Of a stretch of 64,000 nucleotides of DNA, positions 16,109 through 24,126 are shown piece by piece; position 1 is the first letter of the stretch; the number at the start of each line of letters is the position of its first letter. Origin of the DNA: Bin87 sp965220505 (GTDB taxonomy: Bacteria > Chloroflexota > Dehalococcoidia > Lucifugimonadales > UBA3495); the NCBI GenBank assembly GCA_965220505.1, contig CBDCQE010000001.1:124001-188000 (forward strand), read 5' to 3'. A program made the position numbers and the translations under genes. The notes beneath the pieces are model-generated. The model did not search any database. It had not been told where the DNA came from and saw only the letters and a list, made by a program, of their open reading frames with translations.

Positions 16109-17035
16109 TCACTGTTCCGCGAGGGCTACACGGGCCGCCTTGAAATACGGCCCGTCGCATTCGTCCGAATAGGCGGTTACAACCTTGCTGTGCCCACCGC
16201 CCAGCAGAACATGGTCACCCAACTTGGCGACCACCTGCCGGCCTCCGTTCAGCATGGAAAGGCCAGAACCAGAACCCTCCAAACTGAACCCCGGAGGCCA
16301 GATCACCAGATATTCTTCTGGTGCATCAACTGATTCAACTACCAGGCAACGGTCGTGCAATCGCAAGTACCCTTCCAACTGCGCCACATTCGATATAATC
16401 GGCCCACGCTGCTCCGCCGACGTGGCGAATAATACGCCGTCATACGATTCAACGCTCAAGCCCATTCTCTCCTTTGACGGCGATACCTCATCACCCACCA
16501 GCCAGAAGGGGCCAGAGCAACTATCCGGCGAACCAGTCCAGTCCCATTCGCCTGCCGAGAAAACCTTCTTGCCCGACATCCTAATCGACTGGCCCACAGA
16601 GGCAACCAAACTACCGTCAAGGTCGAACACTTCGACCGTCTCGCCGTCATCATCCGCGACAAATCCCGTTGGCCAGACCACCAACAAACCGTCGCGAGTG
16701 GCCACAGGGTCCACTTGGTCTGCATAGGAAACCCGCAAACAATCTTCCGACCGCAAAAGTTCGCCGTAAACGTAACGGTCCCCGCGGTTCGCGGGCAATA
16801 CCTCATCATGGCGCGGAAGCGACAGCATGGTCGCAGCAACAGGGAATTCGCCAGGAGCAGCGACGGCCTTGCCCCCCTCAGATGCGAGCGAGGAGCCCTC
16901 GGACGTCTGGGGAATGTCGGCACGAGCATTCCCCACGACTTCCAGCGTGGGAGTTGGAGCCACGGGAACGTCCACCTCGCCCCGACATGAGGTCAAGGAC
17001 AGCGCGATCATCAGTATCAACAGAAAGCGGAACAT
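16109..17035 (-). CDS. Lipoprotein with two copies of an unknown domain
   Basis: 308 residues from the ATG at 17035, chosen because it starts a clear signal peptide (MFRFLLILMIALSLTSC, lipobox L-T-S-C with Cys17) and has an AAGGGAAG ribosome site. Upstream in-frame codons lack both. After a Pro/Thr linker, two similar segments follow (about residues 100-195 and 215-305). Each has a Cys early, a 'VVWPTGF' or 'VIWPPGF' core, a 'V-A-x-V/L-G-x' strand and a closing 'C-S/D-G-P-F/Y' motif, so this looks like an internal duplication, possibly with a disulfide per copy. Family not recognised. Predicted anchored at the outer face of the membrane. Confidence 0.75.
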   Translation of the reverse strand: MFRFLLILMIALSLTSCRGEVDVPVAPTPTLEVVGNARADIPQTSEGSSLASEGGKAVAAPGEFPVAATMLSLPRHDEVLPANRGDRYVYGELLRSEDCLRVSYADQVDPVATRDGLLVVWPTGFVADDDGETVEVFDLDGSLVASVGQSIRMSGKKVFSAGEWDWTGSPDSCSGPFWLVGDEVSPSKERMGLSVESYDGVLFATSAEQRGPIISNVAQLEGYLRLHDRCLVVESVDAPEEYLVIWPPGFSLEGSGSGLSMLNGGRQVVAKLGDHVLLGGGHSKVVTAYSDECDGPYFKAARVALAEQ

Positions 17036-17424
17036 GCGAACTTCCCTTGCAGCATAAGGCTCGTCGTCGGGTGACGGCTTTACCGTAGCACAGGTGCAGA
17101 ACTGCGTGGTCTGCCTGCGAGTTTTCAAATTGAGACACAATCGACGTATACGACGTGAGAACGGCGAGAGTTAGCCGACAATGCGGAATAGGAGGAAACA
17201 CTTGATGAAACTGACGCAGATATGGCGGGCGCATCGGAGTTCTGGCGATGTCATCCATCGCGGTCACGGGCCTTATGGACTGTTCGGCTGGGTCGTCTCC
17301 GATTCCGTCGACAGGCAAGACGGTTGACATTCAAAAGTCCCACGCATGAATTGGAGTTCGGTTGTCGGCCCGGAGCAGCGGGTGCTAGACTGCCTCATCT
17401 TGCCCGCCCCGTGAGTTTGCCCGG

Positions 17425-18255
17425 ATGCCGACTGAAATCATCGACGAACTGCCCGTATCCCGTTCCGGCCAGTCGGCGCTCGCCGTGTGCGAAAGCGCCG
17501 CCCGACGAGCCGGCGAGTTGGTACTGGGTCGGTTCCGAACCGACGTGGAGGTAAGCCTCAAGGGCCGGGCCAATGTGGTCACCGACGCCGATCTGGCTTC
17601 CGAAAAGCTCATACTGGAATACGTGGCCGACGAATACCCCGATTTCGGAATCCTCTCCGAAGAATCTGCTCCGGTTTCCGGCACATCGCCGTACACCTGG
17701 GTGGTTGACCCCATTGACGGCACCCGCAATTTCGCGGAAGGCATCCCGCATTTTTGCGTGGTCGTCGCGATTGCGGAAGGCGATCAGGTGGTGTGCGGCG
17801 TCACCTATGACCCGGTGCGCGACGAGATGTTTTCGGCGCAGAAAGGACGCGGCGCTGCGTTGAACGGCCAGACCATAAGCGTTTCGGACCGCGACGATAT
17901 CGACGAGGCGGTGCTGGGGTTCGACCTGGGCTACAACTTCGATCAGGCCAAGCTCCTCCTCGAAATGGCCACCGGTGTCTGGCCCAAAGTCCAGGGCTAC
18001 CGTCTGATGGGTTCCAGCGCCCTCAGCATCGCCTATGCTGCCTGCGGGCGCATTGACCTGTATTTCCACCACAGCCTGTCGGCGTGGGACATTGCATCGG
18101 GTGTCCTGCTGGCGCGGGAGGCCGGCGGCCAGGTGCTGGACCGGGCGACACTGAAGGACGCCACCCTGTTCTCGCCGGGCCTGATCGTATCCAACCCGAC
18201 CCTGGTGGAGCAATTCCTGGCGCTCACGGAAGGAGCAGCCTGGCGCACAATGTAA
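17425..18255 (+). CDS. Inositol monophosphatase family phosphatase
   Basis: 276 residues of the Mg2+-dependent IMPase/FBPase/CysQ fold. Metal-site motifs: 'ILSEESAP' (Glu), 'WVVDPIDGTRNFAEGIPHF' (the D-P-I-D-G-T signature), and the C-terminal 'SAWDIASGVLLAREAGG' with the conserved W-D. Likely substrates are inositol-1-phosphate, fructose-1,6-bisphosphate or PAP; the sequence alone does not separate them. A PAP phosphatase role would fit the cysC gene at 54 kb, but this is speculation. Confidence 0.88.
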   Translation: MPTEIIDELPVSRSGQSALAVCESAARRAGELVLGRFRTDVEVSLKGRANVVTDADLASEKLILEYVADEYPDFGILSEESAPVSGTSPYTWVVDPIDGTRNFAEGIPHFCVVVAIAEGDQVVCGVTYDPVRDEMFSAQKGRGAALNGQTISVSDRDDIDEAVLGFDLGYNFDQAKLLLEMATGVWPKVQGYRLMGSSALSIAYAACGRIDLYFHHSLSAWDIASGVLLAREAGGQVLDRATLKDATLFSPGLIVSNPTLVEQFLALTEGAAWRTM

Positions 18256-18334
18256 ACGCTGATCCGCGCCGCCGCGGGTAGTCCTTTGGATGTTCCGGAC
18301 GGGCGCTCGACCGTAGTTCGAAGGAGGGATGTCT

Positions 18335-19447
18335 ATGGTCACTCAGATTTTCGAAATGGTCCGCGAGGTGGGCCGGGTGCCGTCATCAGAGGTTCCCCTC
18401 AATGCCGCCGAGCAGACCCGCTTCGAGCGCATCATGGACCAGGCGGTGATGATCGACGTTCACCAGCACCCCTTCCTGTTGCCGGAGGACATGGACCGGT
18501 TCATCGAGTTCCTGCGCACCAGCCGCTACCAGTACGGCTACCAGGCGGTGGAGGCCGGAGGCTGGTCGGCGGTGACCACCGCCAGCGCGTTCAGCGGGTT
18601 CAAGAGCACCACCGACATGTCCTTCATGGAATACGAGGACATCGCCGCCGAGGTCGGCGGGATGCTGGCCGACGTGGCGACCCAGGACAACATCGTGCGG
18701 GTGGGCAACGCGGACGAGATCCTGGCTGCCCGCCAGCAGGGCAAGATCGGCTTCCTGCCCACCCTGGAGCACCTGGCCATCGGGAACCGAATCGAGCGGG
18801 TGGACGCCCTGTTCGGTATGGGCGTGCGCCTGGCCGGCATCACCTACAACCGGCGCAACTTCATCGGCGACGGCCAGACCGAGCGGAACCCGGGCGGATT
18901 GAGCGACTTCGGCGTCGAGGTAGTGCACCGGATGAATGACCTGGGCATGGCCGTCGACCTGTCCCACGCTTCAACGCCGACGGCCATGGACGCCATCGAG
19001 ATTTCCCGCGCCCCCACCGTATTCAGCCACAACGCCTCCTTCACGCTGCGGCCCAACGGCCGTACCCGCAAGGACGAGGAACTGCTGGCGTGCGCCCGCA
19101 ACGGTGGCTTGGTCTGCATCACCGCCGTGCCCAACTCGCTGAGCGACGACCCCGAACAGGACATCGAGTGCGTCCTGGATCATTACGACTATATGGTCAA
19201 CCTGGTGGGCGTCGATCACGTGGGCATCGGCACCGACACCACCGTGGGCGACCACGTGGCCTTTCACCGGGTGCTGCTGGGACGTGGGCCGGACCAGCTA
19301 CCGGCGCCGTACCTCAACGGGTTGGAGTCTCCCGCCGACGGCAAGAACATCGTGCGCGGCCTGATTCGGCGCGGGCACTCCGATGAGGACGTGCTCAAGA
19401 TAGTCGGCGGCAACGCCCTGGACTACTTCCGCCGCGTCATCGGCTGA
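18335..19447 (+). CDS. Membrane dipeptidase-like protein (peptidase family M19)
   Basis: 370 residues. The ATG at 18335 is preferred over the ATG two codons upstream (18329), because the AGGAGG at 18322-18327 is too close to the latter. Zinc amidohydrolase-type TIM barrel; the family cleaves dipeptides, including D-amino-acid ones. Seen: 'MIDVHQHPFLL' (H-x-H metal site), 'VDLSHASTPTAMDAIEISRAPTVFSHNA' (two His ligands) and 'VGVDHVGIGTDTT'. No signal peptide, so probably cytoplasmic. It leads a likely operon with the MetE-like and PNPOx-like genes (33 and 28 bases apart). Confidence 0.9.
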   Translation: MVTQIFEMVREVGRVPSSEVPLNAAEQTRFERIMDQAVMIDVHQHPFLLPEDMDRFIEFLRTSRYQYGYQAVEAGGWSAVTTASAFSGFKSTTDMSFMEYEDIAAEVGGMLADVATQDNIVRVGNADEILAARQQGKIGFLPTLEHLAIGNRIERVDALFGMGVRLAGITYNRRNFIGDGQTERNPGGLSDFGVEVVHRMNDLGMAVDLSHASTPTAMDAIEISRAPTVFSHNASFTLRPNGRTRKDEELLACARNGGLVCITAVPNSLSDDPEQDIECVLDHYDYMVNLVGVDHVGIGTDTTVGDHVAFHRVLLGRGPDQLPAPYLNGLESPADGKNIVRGLIRRGHSDEDVLKIVGGNALDYFRRVIG

Positions 19448-19479
19448 TTTGTCGCCCGGACGGGTTCACGAGAGGATTT

Positions 19480-20535
19480 ATGGTGGACGCCAAGAGTTGG
19501 GCGCACCTGGTAGGCAGCGTTCCGCTGCCGGATGCGGAAGCCGTCTTCCGCACGGTGAGCGACGCCTGGGGTCCGCGCCTGCGGCGCATCTCTGACGGCG
19601 AAACCGGACGGCGCGGCCGCTGGATCTGGTTCCAACGGGAGATGCTGGAGCAGCATCCGGCCATGGAACCCGACCCGGACGAACCACCCTACGCCTTGTA
19701 TCAGTGGGACGGTCAGTTGCTGCGCGAAACGTCCTATATTCGCTTCAGGCCGGGCGTTGACCCGGCCGCCGTTGACTTTCCCACCGGGTACGCCGAGGCC
19801 GCGCTGGAGTCCTTCGACTTATACGCCCGCCTGCAAAAAGATGGAGTGATTCCCGGTGACGCTCTTTTCCAGGTGTCCCTGCCCACGCCGATGGCTACGG
19901 CGTACATGTACGTGAGCCCGGCGGCCCGCGACGCATACCTACCCGCTTACGAACGGTCATTGCTGTCGGCGGTGAATGAAATCCTCGCCTCCACCCCGCA
20001 TGACCGCCTGTCGATCCAGTGGGACGTTTGCCAGGAGGTGCTGCTGTTCGAGGATTACTTTCCGCACCGGCCCGCCGACTACAAGGAGCAGGTCTTCGCG
20101 GAACTGGGGCGGCTGGGCTCCGCCGTCTCCGGGACGGTGGACCTGGGCTACCACCTGTGCTACGGATCTCCGCGCGACGAGCACCTGGTGATGCCCAGGG
20201 ACATGGGGATCCTGGTTGAGATTGCCAACGGGATCGCCGCCCGATTGGACCGGCGCCTGGACTTCATTCACATGCCGGTGCCCCAGGACCGGACGGACCG
20301 CGAATACTTCCTGCCCTTGGAGGGCCGGCGGTTGCCCGCCGAAACTGAACTGATCCTGGGCCTGATCCACCACGATGACACGGCCGGTGACCGGGCCCGC
20401 ATTGACGCCGCTCGCGCATTTGTCGCCTCTTTCGGCGTGGCCAGCGAATGCGGTTGGGGTCGTACCGACCCGGCGCGGGTTCCCGGCCTGCTGGAAAGCC
20501 ACCGTCGCGCGGCGGAGTACATCAACGCCGTATGA
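19480..20535 (+). CDS. MetE/uroporphyrinogen-decarboxylase-like zinc protein
   Basis: 351 residues resembling only the C-terminal catalytic barrel of cobalamin-independent methionine synthase, without the N-terminal folate-binding half. The zinc ligands appear to be kept: H-x-C in 'GYHLCYG' and the later Cys in 'ASECGWGRTDP'. The start 'HLVGSVPLPDAEAVFR' and 'ISDGETGRR' match stand-alone MetE-like proteins. An AGAGGA site precedes the ATG. Such proteins are methyltransferase candidates whose methyl donor is generally unknown, so no substrate is assigned. Confidence 0.75.
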   Translation: MVDAKSWAHLVGSVPLPDAEAVFRTVSDAWGPRLRRISDGETGRRGRWIWFQREMLEQHPAMEPDPDEPPYALYQWDGQLLRETSYIRFRPGVDPAAVDFPTGYAEAALESFDLYARLQKDGVIPGDALFQVSLPTPMATAYMYVSPAARDAYLPAYERSLLSAVNEILASTPHDRLSIQWDVCQEVLLFEDYFPHRPADYKEQVFAELGRLGSAVSGTVDLGYHLCYGSPRDEHLVMPRDMGILVEIANGIAARLDRRLDFIHMPVPQDRTDREYFLPLEGRRLPAETELILGLIHHDDTAGDRARIDAARAFVASFGVASECGWGRTDPARVPGLLESHRRAAEYINAV

Positions 20536-20562
20536 CCGCCGCCTGGCTGGGGGAGTGTTGAG

Positions 20563-21006
20563 ATGATTCAGCTTACCGAGGAAATGTCGAGCCTGATCAA
20601 CCGGGCCCGGGACGACGGCTATCCCTGCATCGTGGCGACCGCCTCCGATGATGGAACGCCTAACTGCGGCTATATCGGGACCGTGCTCACGGTGGGCGAC
20701 GACACGCTGATTTATCGGGACCGCACCGGCCGCAATCCGCTGGACCACATCGAGGCGAACCCAAAGGTCATCGTCCTGTTCCGCAATACGGAGCGGGACG
20801 CCGGCTGGAAGTTCCGCTGCACTGCCACCGTACACCGCGAGGGGCGGGTCTTTGAGGACATGACCGACCGGCTTCTGGAATCGGGGTTGGTGAACGAACG
20901 CTACCTGGAAGGCAGCGTCGGCGCGATCGTGGTGCTGCGGATCGACCAGGTTCTCACTCTGTTCGGAGAGCTATTGCAGGAGCGGGAGCCCGGCCTGCAG
21001 TGGTGA
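20563..21006 (+). CDS. PNPOx-like flavin (FMN/F420) binding protein
   Basis: 147 residues of the pyridoxamine-phosphate-oxidase split-barrel fold: 'YPCIVATASDDGTPNCGYIG', 'TLIYRDRTGRNPLDHIEANPKVIVLFRN', 'FRCTATVHREGRVFEDM'. These small proteins bind FMN, F420 or haem and often act as reductases. A GGGGGAGTGTTGAG site precedes the ATG. Third gene of the dipeptidase and MetE-like unit; true pyridoxamine oxidase activity is doubtful given the divergent sequence. Confidence 0.82.
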   Translation: MIQLTEEMSSLINRARDDGYPCIVATASDDGTPNCGYIGTVLTVGDDTLIYRDRTGRNPLDHIEANPKVIVLFRNTERDAGWKFRCTATVHREGRVFEDMTDRLLESGLVNERYLEGSVGAIVVLRIDQVLTLFGELLQEREPGLQW

Positions 21007-21026
21007 TCGGGTCATCGGGCGGTTGG

Positions 21027-21111
21027 CGGAGGGAGTGGGATTCGAACCCACGAACCCGTGAGGGTTAACGGTTTTCAAGACCGTCGCAATCGTCCACTCT
21101 GCCATCCCTCC
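21027..21111 (-). tRNA. tRNA-Ser (anticodon UGA)
   Basis: 85-base cloverleaf on the minus strand. Acceptor GGAGGGA/TCCCTCC with discriminator G; anticodon stem ACGGT/ACCGT with loop CTTGAAA (anticodon TGA at 21075-21077); long class II variable arm; and a T-arm with GGTTCGAATCC. CCA is not encoded. It reads UCA serine codons and is not the selenocysteine tRNA, which would carry UCA as anticodon and a longer acceptor stem. Confidence 0.96.
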
Positions 21112-21196
21112 AGAGCGCCACACTTCCATTGTAATCCGCGGGACGGTGGGCGTACAGGCCACCATGGCCCGTCTCCGGCGCCGGGCGGGAACGGGC

Positions 21197-21202
21197 TATA
21201 AT
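21197..21202 (+). promoter_or_regulatory. -10 box for the acyl-CoA-dehydrogenase-like gene
   Basis: TATAAT 30 bases before the ATG at 21233; a CGGAG ribosome site lies between. No convincing -35. Confidence 0.5.
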
Positions 21203-21232
21203 TTCTGCCACCCAACTGCCCGGAGCGTTTCG

Positions 21233-22399
21233 ATGCCCCATGACCTGATCGGCATAGCCGAAAGCTTTGTGCCGGAAATCCTGGCCAACCTTGACCGGAT
21301 TGACGCTGAGTGTCAGCTTCCGCCTGACCTGGCCAACCGCATGGCGGCGCACAACCTCTTCTGCCTGTACGCGCCGCAGGCGTTGGGCGGCCCCGAGCTT
21401 GATCCCCTTACGGCGTTCCGCGTCGTGGAGACCATATCCCAGGCCGACGGTTCCGCCGGATGGTGCGTGTTCAACGGCAGCGCGATCACCGCGGCCCTGG
21501 CTCGCCTGACCGTCGACGCCGTAAAGGAGATATTCGGCGACCCGCCGGCCATGCTGGGCTCCGGTTCCGCTCGGCCGGAGGGCACCGCCACCATCACGGA
21601 GGGCGGGTACATCATCAACGGGCGCTGGAACTACCTGAGCGGCATCGACCATTCCACCGCGCTGTTCCTCAACTGCCGCCTGCTGAAACACGACGGGACG
21701 CCGGCGCGGAACGACGATGGCAGTCCGGCCATGCAGGTCGCCATCGTGCCCGTCGCGTCGGGCACTGTGATCGACAACTGGACCACCCTGGGGATGCGGG
21801 GCACCGCCAGCAACGACTGCGAGTATTCCGACGTGTTCGTGCCGGCGCACCATACGTACCGCAGAGGCGACCCTTCGTATCATCCCGGCCCGCTGTACAA
21901 CCCGGCCCAGACCTCCATCCTGATCAGCTGGACCCTGGCGGCGGCCAACGCCCTGGGCATGGCTCGCGGCGCGATGAACGCCTTCCACGACCTGGCCACC
22001 GGCGCCGGCACCACCAACTCGCCCGTGCTGCTGCGCGACCGCAACTACGTGCAGATTGCCTACGGCGAATGCGAGGCCATCCTGGACGGGGCGCGCACCT
22101 ACGTCCTGGACGCTGTGGGCAGCATGTGGGACGCCCAGATGCAGGGTAGTCCCGACCTCATGGACCGGGCCGTCCGCGCTCGGCTGGCAATAGCCCATGC
22201 CATCCGCCGTTCCGTGGACGTTGTGGACCGGCTGTTCAGCGTGGCCGGCACCAATGCCATTCACCGCTCGGTGGGACTGGAGCGGTTCTTCCGCGACCTG
22301 CACGTCAGCGGCCAGCACATATCCGGGCTGCCCAACAACTTCGAGCACGGCGGGCAGATACTGATGGGGGCGGAAACCACCGCTTCGCTGTACTCCTGA
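21233..22399 (+). CDS. Acyl-CoA dehydrogenase-fold flavoprotein (possibly group D monooxygenase)
   Basis: 388 residues from the ATG at 21233, which has CGGAG upstream and a -10 box; codons further upstream lie in or before the promoter. The acyl-CoA dehydrogenase fold is visible: 'FCLYAPQALGGPELDPLTAFRVVETISQADGSAGW', 'GGYIINGRWNYLSGIDHS', 'TLGMRGTASNDCEYSDVFVP'. The catalytic base typical of acyl-CoA dehydrogenases is not obvious. The 'SGSARPEGTA' and 'FSVAGTNAIHRSVGLERFFRDLHVSGQH' segments resemble HsaA/DszC-type flavin monooxygenases of the same fold. Either an acyl-CoA dehydrogenase or a two-component monooxygenase is possible; the PNPOx-like gene nearby could supply reduced flavin (inference). 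Confidence 0.82.
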   Translation: MPHDLIGIAESFVPEILANLDRIDAECQLPPDLANRMAAHNLFCLYAPQALGGPELDPLTAFRVVETISQADGSAGWCVFNGSAITAALARLTVDAVKEIFGDPPAMLGSGSARPEGTATITEGGYIINGRWNYLSGIDHSTALFLNCRLLKHDGTPARNDDGSPAMQVAIVPVASGTVIDNWTTLGMRGTASNDCEYSDVFVPAHHTYRRGDPSYHPGPLYNPAQTSILISWTLAAANALGMARGAMNAFHDLATGAGTTNSPVLLRDRNYVQIAYGECEAILDGARTYVLDAVGSMWDAQMQGSPDLMDRAVRARLAIAHAIRRSVDVVDRLFSVAGTNAIHRSVGLERFFRDLHVSGQHISGLPNNFEHGGQILMGAETTASLYS

Positions 22400-22402
22400 A
22401 CC

Positions 22403-22729
22403 ATGGAGCACCTGCTTGACTTCCTAGCTGAAATAGTCCTCGCATTGCCGTCTGACTATCGGACGCTCATGGTCTTGATGATAATGGCTACCATCATGCT
22501 CGTCGGCACCAGGCGCATATCGCGCGCATCCCGCGCCGAACGCCTGCCATTAGGAGCATCTTCCCCGTACTTTGACGCCATAATCCTTTGGTTAGTGTAT
22601 TTGATGGCCTTCTCGTCGGCAGCGCTATTTTTCTTTCACTTGGGGGTTAGCATTGGGCGCGAGGCGGCGGATGCCTTTAGCCAGGCGGCCAACCAAATTG
22701 CTGACGTCTCGCGCTACCCACCAGGTTAG
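22403..22729 (+). CDS. Small two-span membrane protein
   Basis: 108 residues with two strongly hydrophobic segments (TLMVLMIMATIMLVG and AIILWLVYLMAFSSAALFFFHLG). The ATG comes three bases after the upstream flavoprotein stop, which suggests coupling. The last 105 bases overlap a convergent gene. No family recognised. Confidence 0.55.
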   Translation: MEHLLDFLAEIVLALPSDYRTLMVLMIMATIMLVGTRRISRASRAERLPLGASSPYFDAIILWLVYLMAFSSAALFFFHLGVSIGREAADAFSQAANQIADVSRYPPG

Positions 22730-23014
22730 CCCGATAGCCGCGCTCAGCCAAACCAGCCCGGAAATCAGAAACAGCCACGTTCCGGCAAGCACAATGCCGC
22801 GGTTTTCCAAACTGTCTCCCCAAGGTACGATATAGAGACTCGCCGCTAGACCGATGCCGGAGACAGCCAGAATGGCAATGACCACGAACTGTTTGTCTTG
22901 CCTGAGCTTTGTAGCCCAGCCGCGCGGCTCTTCAACCTCGCGTTGCGTTTCCCCCGTTTCCACGGTCAAACGCCCCGTTTCCAAATTCCCCTTATCCCTG
23001 TCCGCAGTCGCCAT
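22625..23014 (-). CDS. Small two-span membrane protein with charged N terminus
   Basis: 129 residues: a charged N-terminal tail, then transmembrane spans around 'FVVIAILAVSGIGLAASLYIV' and 'GIVLAGTWLFLISGLVWLSAAIG'. Convergent with, and overlapping, the gene on the plus strand at 22403-22729. Unknown function. Both members of the overlap look like real membrane proteins, although one could be spurious. Confidence 0.55.
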   Translation of the reverse strand: MATADRDKGNLETGRLTVETGETQREVEEPRGWATKLRQDKQFVVIAILAVSGIGLAASLYIVPWGDSLENRGIVLAGTWLFLISGLVWLSAAIGLTWWVARDVSNLVGRLAKGIRRLAPNANPQVKEK

Positions 23015-23077
23015 CGTGGGCCTCCCTCGGCCTTAATCATACCGGCGACCCGCGGGCCTGACAAACTCACGGAACCC

Positions 23078-23752
23078 CTACACCGGGAAGATGCGCTGGT
23101 ATATCCCAGGCGACCCTTCGCCGTGGACCATGTGGGGGCGTACCTCGTGGGTCCATACTGGGGTGACGATCTGGCTCCAGTTCCGCCAGGCGTCGCTTTC
23201 CGCAATTTCCAGCGACTCCATCTCGTGGACCGTCGCGTACTTGGGCTCGCCCATCACCGCCTGGAACCGGCGGGCACGGATGTAGCCGGGGATGTCCAGG
23301 GCCATGGGCAAGCGTTCGTTGTTATAGGCGTTGTTCCACTTCTCCTCAAGGTGGTCCGGGATCGACATTCGGCCCACCAGGATCAACGGCGACATGCCGG
23401 CCTGCGCCGTTTCCTCGGATAACTCCTGGGGATGCACCCGCTTGTACAGGTTGCGGATGTACTCCGTGCCGATCACGCTGGGAGACATGCGCCGCGACCA
23501 TTCGGTAGGCTCGTTCAGCCATTTCTGCCACTCGTCCGAATACCAGGCTTCGTGGCTGTCCAACTCGTAGACGGCCAGGTACTTCGGGCCGCCCTGGACC
23601 GCCTGGTAGCGCGCCGCGTCAAGCACGCCCGGTATCGACAGCCGCTCCGGGATGTGTTCCTCGTTGTACCAGCGGTTGTACTCCTCGTCGTGCTCGGGCG
23701 CAACGTCGCTGTACACCAGCAACAGGCCGTCGCCCTTTCTCCTCGTCACCAT
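23078..23752 (-). CDS. Protein with two EthD/ABM-like (dimeric alpha+beta barrel) domains
   Basis: 224 residues from the ATG at 23752, chosen because a GGAG site precedes it; an upstream in-frame start at 23791 lacks one. The protein is an internal duplication. Residues about 7-95 ('LLLVYSDV...EEYNRWYNEEHIPERLSIPGVLDAARYQAV') and 110-200 ('ILVGRMSI...EEKWNNAYNNERLPMALDIPGYIRARRFQAV') repeat the same pattern ending in 'PKYxxV-x-E-x-x-S'. This is the ferredoxin-like dimeric barrel seen in EthD and DUF4286-type proteins. Function unknown; relatives are often found with degradative enzymes. Confidence 0.75.
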   Translation of the reverse strand: MVTRRKGDGLLLVYSDVAPEHDEEYNRWYNEEHIPERLSIPGVLDAARYQAVQGGPKYLAVYELDSHEAWYSDEWQKWLNEPTEWSRRMSPSVIGTEYIRNLYKRVHPQELSEETAQAGMSPLILVGRMSIPDHLEEKWNNAYNNERLPMALDIPGYIRARRFQAVMGEPKYATVHEMESLEIAESDAWRNWSQIVTPVWTHEVRPHMVHGEGSPGIYQRIFPV

Positions 23753-23864
23753 CGCTCTACTCCAGTATCTCCGGACGCTGGGCAGCGTCATCGGGTTCTC
23801 AATCTGGCGCGCAGTATAGCACCGGGGCGGAGTGCCGCCGGCCGCAAGCGTTCAGTTTGTTCTT

Positions 23865-23990
23865 ACATCGATGCACAGGATGAACAGGATCAAATTTGAT
23901 GTGTTGATTGTCCCGACCTCCAGCTGATCATGGCGTAATTTTAGCCGCTATCGCCTCAGTCAAAATCATGCTCATCCTGTGCATCGATGT
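23865..23990. repeat. Intergenic element bounded by a perfect 19-bp inverted repeat
   Basis: Left arm 23865-23883 (acatcgatgcacaggatga) is the exact reverse complement of the right arm 23972-23990. The 88-base interior has no open frame of note. The ACAGGAT-rich arms resemble dispersed palindromic repeats found in many environmental bacterial genomes. It may be a REP/MITE-like element or a long hairpin. It lies between a divergent gene pair (23752 minus and 24127 plus), so it could also affect their expression. Confidence 0.8.
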
Positions 23991-24062
23991 CAGTTTATTG
24001 CCGTCGTACCAGCGATTGCGGGAGAGGGCGATGTGGCCGCCACCGCGAGCCAGTTTCCGGTG

Positions 24063-24068
24063 TATAAT
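24063..24068 (+). promoter_or_regulatory. -10 box for the flavin monooxygenase gene
   Basis: TATAAT followed by CGGCCC, 58 bases before the ATG at 24127; the ribosome site TAGGAGG is at about 24115-24121. Confidence 0.5.
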
Positions 24069-24126
24069 CGGCCCACCGTTTTCATTTTTGGGCGACGCGC
24101 GTCACCAAGTTAAGTAGGAGGGATTC

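Noticed and set aside
21027..21111. Possible tRNA for selenocysteine
   Set aside because: The anticodon is UGA, which reads the Ser codon UCA; the acceptor stem is 7 bp, so it is ordinary tRNA-Ser.
21065..22411. A 448-codon minus-strand frame that includes the tRNA-Ser region
   Set aside because: Antisense shadow of the acyl-CoA-dehydrogenase-like gene; it would also run through the tRNA.
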